NCBI RefSeq assembly: GCF_048388525.1
Contig: NZ_DBGCTQ010000053.1
Location: 1-64,000, forward strand
Direction: 5' to 3'
Length of the DNA stretch: 64,000 bases
Origin: BQOK01 sp048388525
GTDB lineage: Bacteria; Bacillota; Clostridia; Oscillospirales; Ruminococcaceae
Numbering within the stretch: position 1 is the stretch's first letter; every line of letters starts with the position of its first letter. This document shows, in pieces, positions 61,318-64,000 of this stretch. The notes under the pieces were generated by a model. It did not search any database, was not told where the DNA came from, and saw only the letters and a list, made by a program, of their open reading frames with translations. The translations under genes and the position numbers were made by a program.

Positions 61318-62808
61318 ATGCAGATTGAATTTTTGCCCGGCGAAGCCTGGTGGGGCGGCGCGGTGTGCGGCGGGGTGGACCAACCCTACACCGCCGCCAG
61401 CCGGTGCACCGCCCAGCTGGAACAAAACCCCACCCCCAACCAGTGCATGCCGCTGCTGCTTTCGGACAGGGGGCGGTGGCTTTGGGCGGACGGGGGCTTT
61501 ACCGCCCGCTTTGAGGGCGGGCGCATCCTGTGCCCGGAGGGGGTGGAGCGGGGCGAAGCGGCAGAGCCCACCCTGCGGGGGGCATACCTGGCGGCCATGG
61601 GGCGGCATTTCCCGCCGCAGGGCGCGCCGGACCGGCGGTTTTTTACCGCCCCGGTGTACAACACCTGGATTGAACTGACCTTTAACCAGACCCAGGCCGG
61701 GGTGCTGGCCTATGCAAGGGGCATTCTGGAAAACGGCTTTACGCCCGGGGTGCTGATGATCGACGACGGCTGGTCGCCCTATTACGGCCGCTGGCGGTTT
61801 GACCGGGAAAAGTTTGCGGACCCGGCGGCCATGCTGGCCGAGCTGCACGCGCTGGGCTTTGCGGTGATGGTGTGGGCCTGCCCCTTTATCACGCCGGACA
61901 CGCAGGAGTACCGGGAGCTGGAGCAAAGAGGGTTTTTGGTAAAAAACAGCGGGGACGAGGCGCACATTGCCCACTGGTGGAACGGCTGGTCGGCCGCCTT
62001 GGACCTGCAAAACCCCGGGGCGGCGGATTGGCTGCGGGCCCAGTTCCGGCAACTGGAAGCCTTGGGGGTGGACGGCTTTAAGCTGGACGCGGGCGACCCG
62101 GTGTACTACCCCGAGAACGGCGACGCACAATGCGCCGCGTGGGCCCGCTTTGGCGCGGCCTGGCCGCTGAACGAGTTCCGCGCCGCCTGGCGGGCCGGGG
62201 GGCTGCCCCTGATGCAGCGCCTGTGCGACAAGCACCCCACCTGGGACGGGCGGGGCCTTGCGGCGCTGACGCCCTGCGCGCTGACCGCCTCGCTGACCGG
62301 GCACCCCTACGTATGCCCGGACATGATTGGCGGGGGCGAATACCAGAGCTTTTTGCAGCAGGGCGCGGTGGACGAGGAATTGTTTGTGCGCTGGGCCGAG
62401 GCGGCCTGCCTGATGCCGGTGATGCAGTTTTCGGCCGCGCCCTGGCGGGTGCTGGGGCCAAAGGCACTGGCCGGGGTAAAGGCGGCTGCGGCGGTGCGGG
62501 CGGCCTGGCGGGACTATTTGCTGGAAACGCTGGACACCTGCGCGGCCACGGGCGAGCCCATGCTGCGGCCGCTGGAATACGTGTTCCCCGGCCAGGGGTG
62601 CGGGGCGATAAACGACCAGTTCATGCTGGGGGACCGGCTGCTGGCGGCGCCGCTGACCAAAAAGGGGGGCGGGCCGCGGCGGGTGTTTTTGCCCCAGGGC
62701 GTTTGGCAGGTGGGCGGTGCCACCCTGCAAAGCCCGGGCGGGGAGCATGTTGTGACCGAAGGGGAATGTGCCTGCGGCGGGCTGTTTTTGGCCTGGCGCA
62801 AGGATTAG
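61318..62808 (+). CDS. GH31-family glycosidase, short form
   Basis: A 496-residue cytoplasmic enzyme with the GH31 (beta/alpha)8 barrel and little of the usual N-terminal beta domain. The nucleophile is Asp257 in GFKLDAGDP, the probable acid/base Asp310 in HPTWDGRG, and GHPYVCPDMIGGG near residue 335 is another family landmark; LMIDDGW lies at the second strand. GH31 enzymes are alpha-glucosidases, alpha-xylosidases, alpha-galactosidases or sulfoquinovosidases; no choice is made. No signal peptide. The ATG is preceded by GGAGAGGTG; an in-frame GTG three codons earlier lies inside that site. It follows a full terminator, so its expression depends on read-through. Confidence 0.85.
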   Translation: MQIEFLPGEAWWGGAVCGGVDQPYTAASRCTAQLEQNPTPNQCMPLLLSDRGRWLWADGGFTARFEGGRILCPEGVERGEAAEPTLRGAYLAAMGRHFPPQGAPDRRFFTAPVYNTWIELTFNQTQAGVLAYARGILENGFTPGVLMIDDGWSPYYGRWRFDREKFADPAAMLAELHALGFAVMVWACPFITPDTQEYRELEQRGFLVKNSGDEAHIAHWWNGWSAALDLQNPGAADWLRAQFRQLEALGVDGFKLDAGDPVYYPENGDAQCAAWARFGAAWPLNEFRAAWRAGGLPLMQRLCDKHPTWDGRGLAALTPCALTASLTGHPYVCPDMIGGGEYQSFLQQGAVDEELFVRWAEAACLMPVMQFSAAPWRVLGPKALAGVKAAAAVRAAWRDYLLETLDTCAATGEPMLRPLEYVFPGQGCGAINDQFMLGDRLLAAPLTKKGGGPRRVFLPQGVWQVGGATLQSPGGEHVVTEGECACGGLFLAWRKD

Positions 62809-62816
62809 AGCGAAGG

Positions 62817-62854
62817 AAAAAGGGCGGCGCGCCGGTGGGCGGGCCGCCCTTTTG
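62817..62854 (+). terminator. Terminator of the glycan locus
   Basis: AAAAAGGGCGGC pairs with GCCGCCCTTTTG across a GC-rich loop. The AT-rich 230 bases after it, before the sigma gene, contain several TATAAA/TTAAAA-like strings but no pair with good spacing, so no promoter is called. Confidence 0.8.
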
Positions 62855-63086
62855 ATTGCCCGAAAAAGGGGTTTGTGACCGGGGGAAAAATGAAAATGCG
62901 CCAAATTATTACATTATTTTACAAATATGCTTAAATAAAAGGAATTGTGATTGATTGTTTGTGTATTTTTTTATAAATAGTATATGAAAAATATGGGATA
63001 TGGGTTAAAATCGACAGGGACTAACAAATTTCGCATATGACCTGTGACTTTAATAGTACAGGCCCTGAAATGAAGGGGAAGAGTGG

Positions 63087-63647
63087 ATGGCATTATTCGT
63101 ACTTTCCAGGCGGCATAACGAAAAAGTTGCGGATCTGTTTGCCGCCCATGGTAAAATGTTTTACAACAGGGCGATGAAGATGACCCTTGATAAGCCCGCC
63201 GCCGAGGATCTGGTTCAGAACGCCATGCTGGAATTGATAAAATCGCTGGACAAGGGGAACCCCACGGTCTGCGGGCTGGACGACGAGCACCTGCGGTATT
63301 ACGTGGTGGGCATCCTGCGCAAGCTGCACTACAACAACTGCAAGAAGGGCAAGCGCGAGGCGGAGAAGCTGGAAAAGCTAAAGCGGGATCTGGACGGGTG
63401 GCGCGGGTACGACCCGGACGACGCGCTGCGGGAGCATGAGCGGCTGGACCTGCTGGAGTGGGCGGTGCCCCAGCTGCCCGAGCGCTATTACGAATTTTTG
63501 ATGTTGAAGTACATCCACGGCTTCGGCAAGGAAGAATTGGCCGAGGCGCTGGGAGTAAAGGTTACTTCGCTGCCCATGATACAAAAGCGGACGGTGGAGT
63601 TTTTGCGCAGACTGATCCGGGAGGAGGAAATGGCCCATGAACGATGA
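63087..63647 (+). CDS. ECF-type RNA polymerase sigma factor
   Basis: A 186-residue sigma-70-family protein with regions 2 and 4 only. Region 2 includes AAEDLVQNAMLELIKSL (about residues 38-54) and LRYYVVGILRKLHYN; region 4 has LPERYYEFLMLKYIHGFG and the helix-turn-helix ELAEALGVKVTSLPMIQKR (about 150-168). It should direct polymerase to extracytoplasmic-stress or signal-dependent promoters. AAGGGGAAGAG lies before the ATG. The last 11 bases overlap the start of the next gene, which encodes a probable membrane anti-sigma factor. Confidence 0.87.
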   Translation: MALFVLSRRHNEKVADLFAAHGKMFYNRAMKMTLDKPAAEDLVQNAMLELIKSLDKGNPTVCGLDDEHLRYYVVGILRKLHYNNCKKGKREAEKLEKLKRDLDGWRGYDPDDALREHERLDLLEWAVPQLPERYYEFLMLKYIHGFGKEELAEALGVKVTSLPMIQKRTVEFLRRLIREEEMAHER

Positions 63648-64000
63648 ATTGGAGCGGGAACGGGAGGAACGGCTGCTGAAATTTGCGGCGCTTGCCGGCC
63701 AGGAGCAGGAGGACAAGGAGTACGAGGCCTTTCTGCGCTCGGACGAGTATGTTCCGCCGGACGAGGCCTGGATGAAAAAGGTGACGGGCGAGCTGCGCCG
63801 GCCGCCCAAACGCAGGCTGGTGCACTGGAGAAAGCTTGTGGTCATGGCCGCGGCGATTGTTGTGCTGCTGTGCGCCGGGGTGGGTACCGCCATCGCCAAC
63901 CCCAAGGCGCTGGCGAACCTGTTCAGCCAGGACTACGACCGATACAGCCAGGTGCGTGTGGACGACGGCGTGGTGCTGGAAAAGCCCGAGGGCTGGGAGA
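63637..64000 (+). CDS. Probable membrane-bound anti-sigma factor (partial, runs off the edge)
   Basis: The first 121 codons are present. An acidic, helical cytoplasmic N-terminus of about 65 residues (MNDELEREREERLLKFAALA) is followed by a basic stretch (RRPPKRRLVHWRK) and one transmembrane helix (about residues 69-88, VVMAAAIVVLLCAGVGTAIA), then the start of an extracytoplasmic domain. This layout, and the 11-base overlap with an ECF sigma gene, fits an anti-sigma factor; no zinc-binding HxxxCxxC motif is present, so it is not of the ZAS type. AGGAGGAAAT inside the sigma gene serves as ribosome binding site. Confidence 0.7.
   Translation, partial: MNDELEREREERLLKFAALAGQEQEDKEYEAFLRSDEYVPPDEAWMKKVTGELRRPPKRRLVHWRKLVVMAAAIVVLLCAGVGTAIANPKALANLFSQDYDRYSQVRVDDGVVLEKPEGWE

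Noticed and set aside
57805..62904. Minus-strand open frame of 1699 codons opposite the GH16 and GH31 genes
   Set aside because: It is the mirror of GC-rich coding sequence with strong third-position bias. Its translation is low-complexity (Gly/Val/His/Arg-rich), has no ribosome binding site and runs through a terminator; the plus-strand genes have clear catalytic motifs.

Overview
The window is a GC-rich stretch of a low-copy, gene-dense bacterial chromosome. Protein families (GalT of the Firmicute type, YesM/YesN-type two-component pair, ECF sigma/anti-sigma pair, MsmX-dependent-type sugar ABC importers without ATPase, MurK/NamZ/NagZ murein genes) together with high GC and AGGAGG ribosome binding sites point to a saccharolytic gut member of the Clostridia, most likely an Oscillospiraceae (Faecalibacterium/Subdoligranulum/Gemmiger-like). 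The genus is inference; no rRNA is present to settle it. No phage genes, insertion sequences or CRISPR arrays were seen.

Layout. 1-4.1 kb: end of an operon with an FAD oxidoreductase tail, a DUF1667 iron-sulfur-type protein, an FGGY sugar kinase and an alkyl-DHAP-synthase-like flavoprotein; substrate unknown. 4.1-10.2 kb: a DUF5107 protein divergent from a galK-galT-galM Leloir operon. 10.3-10.9 kb: initiator tRNA with a strong promoter, then an AT-rich island with three stem-loops. 10.9-20.8 kb: LacI regulator and a sugar ABC importer operon that ends in an esterase, a ChbG/YdjC-type deacetylase, a metallo-beta-lactamase-fold hydrolase and a 1000-residue fusion of a GH65 phosphorylase with beta-phosphoglucomutase. 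20.9-25.6 kb (minus strand): an unrecognised small protein, a large PAS-GGDEF-hybrid histidine kinase and a GreA-type factor. 25.8-30.1 kb: MarR regulator with a heterodimeric ABC exporter and two copies of a GTTA-N6-TAAC operator. 30.4-45.7 kb: a large peptidoglycan-sugar catabolic locus (ABC importer, GNAT, PIG-L deacetylase, MATE, MurQ, NamZ, NagZ, esterase; on the other strand RpiR regulator, AmiE-like serine hydrolase, AnmK; then MurK). 46.0-46.4 kb: an AT-rich DUF952 gene. 46.7-62.8 kb: a glycan utilisation locus with LacZ, a Gfo/Idh oxidoreductase, a YesN/YesM pair, a third ABC importer, a large secreted GH16 enzyme and a GH31 enzyme. 63.1-64 kb: an ECF sigma factor and the start of its probable membrane anti-sigma partner.

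How it works together. The three importer operons all have the order binding protein - terminator hairpin - two permeases and none has an ATPase, so a shared ATPase elsewhere is expected. Each importer is tied to its own enzymes: a phosphorolytic alpha-glucoside route feeding glucose-6-phosphate, a fully cytoplasmic muropeptide route in which NamZ/NagZ/AmiE-like/AnmK/MurK/MurQ all lack signal peptides, and an extracellular GH16 depolymerase whose products are imported and cut by LacZ and GH31 enzymes. A 17-base palindromic sequence, identical in front of the murein importer and in front of anmK, is the best candidate operator for the RpiR regulator and ties the two halves of the murein locus together.
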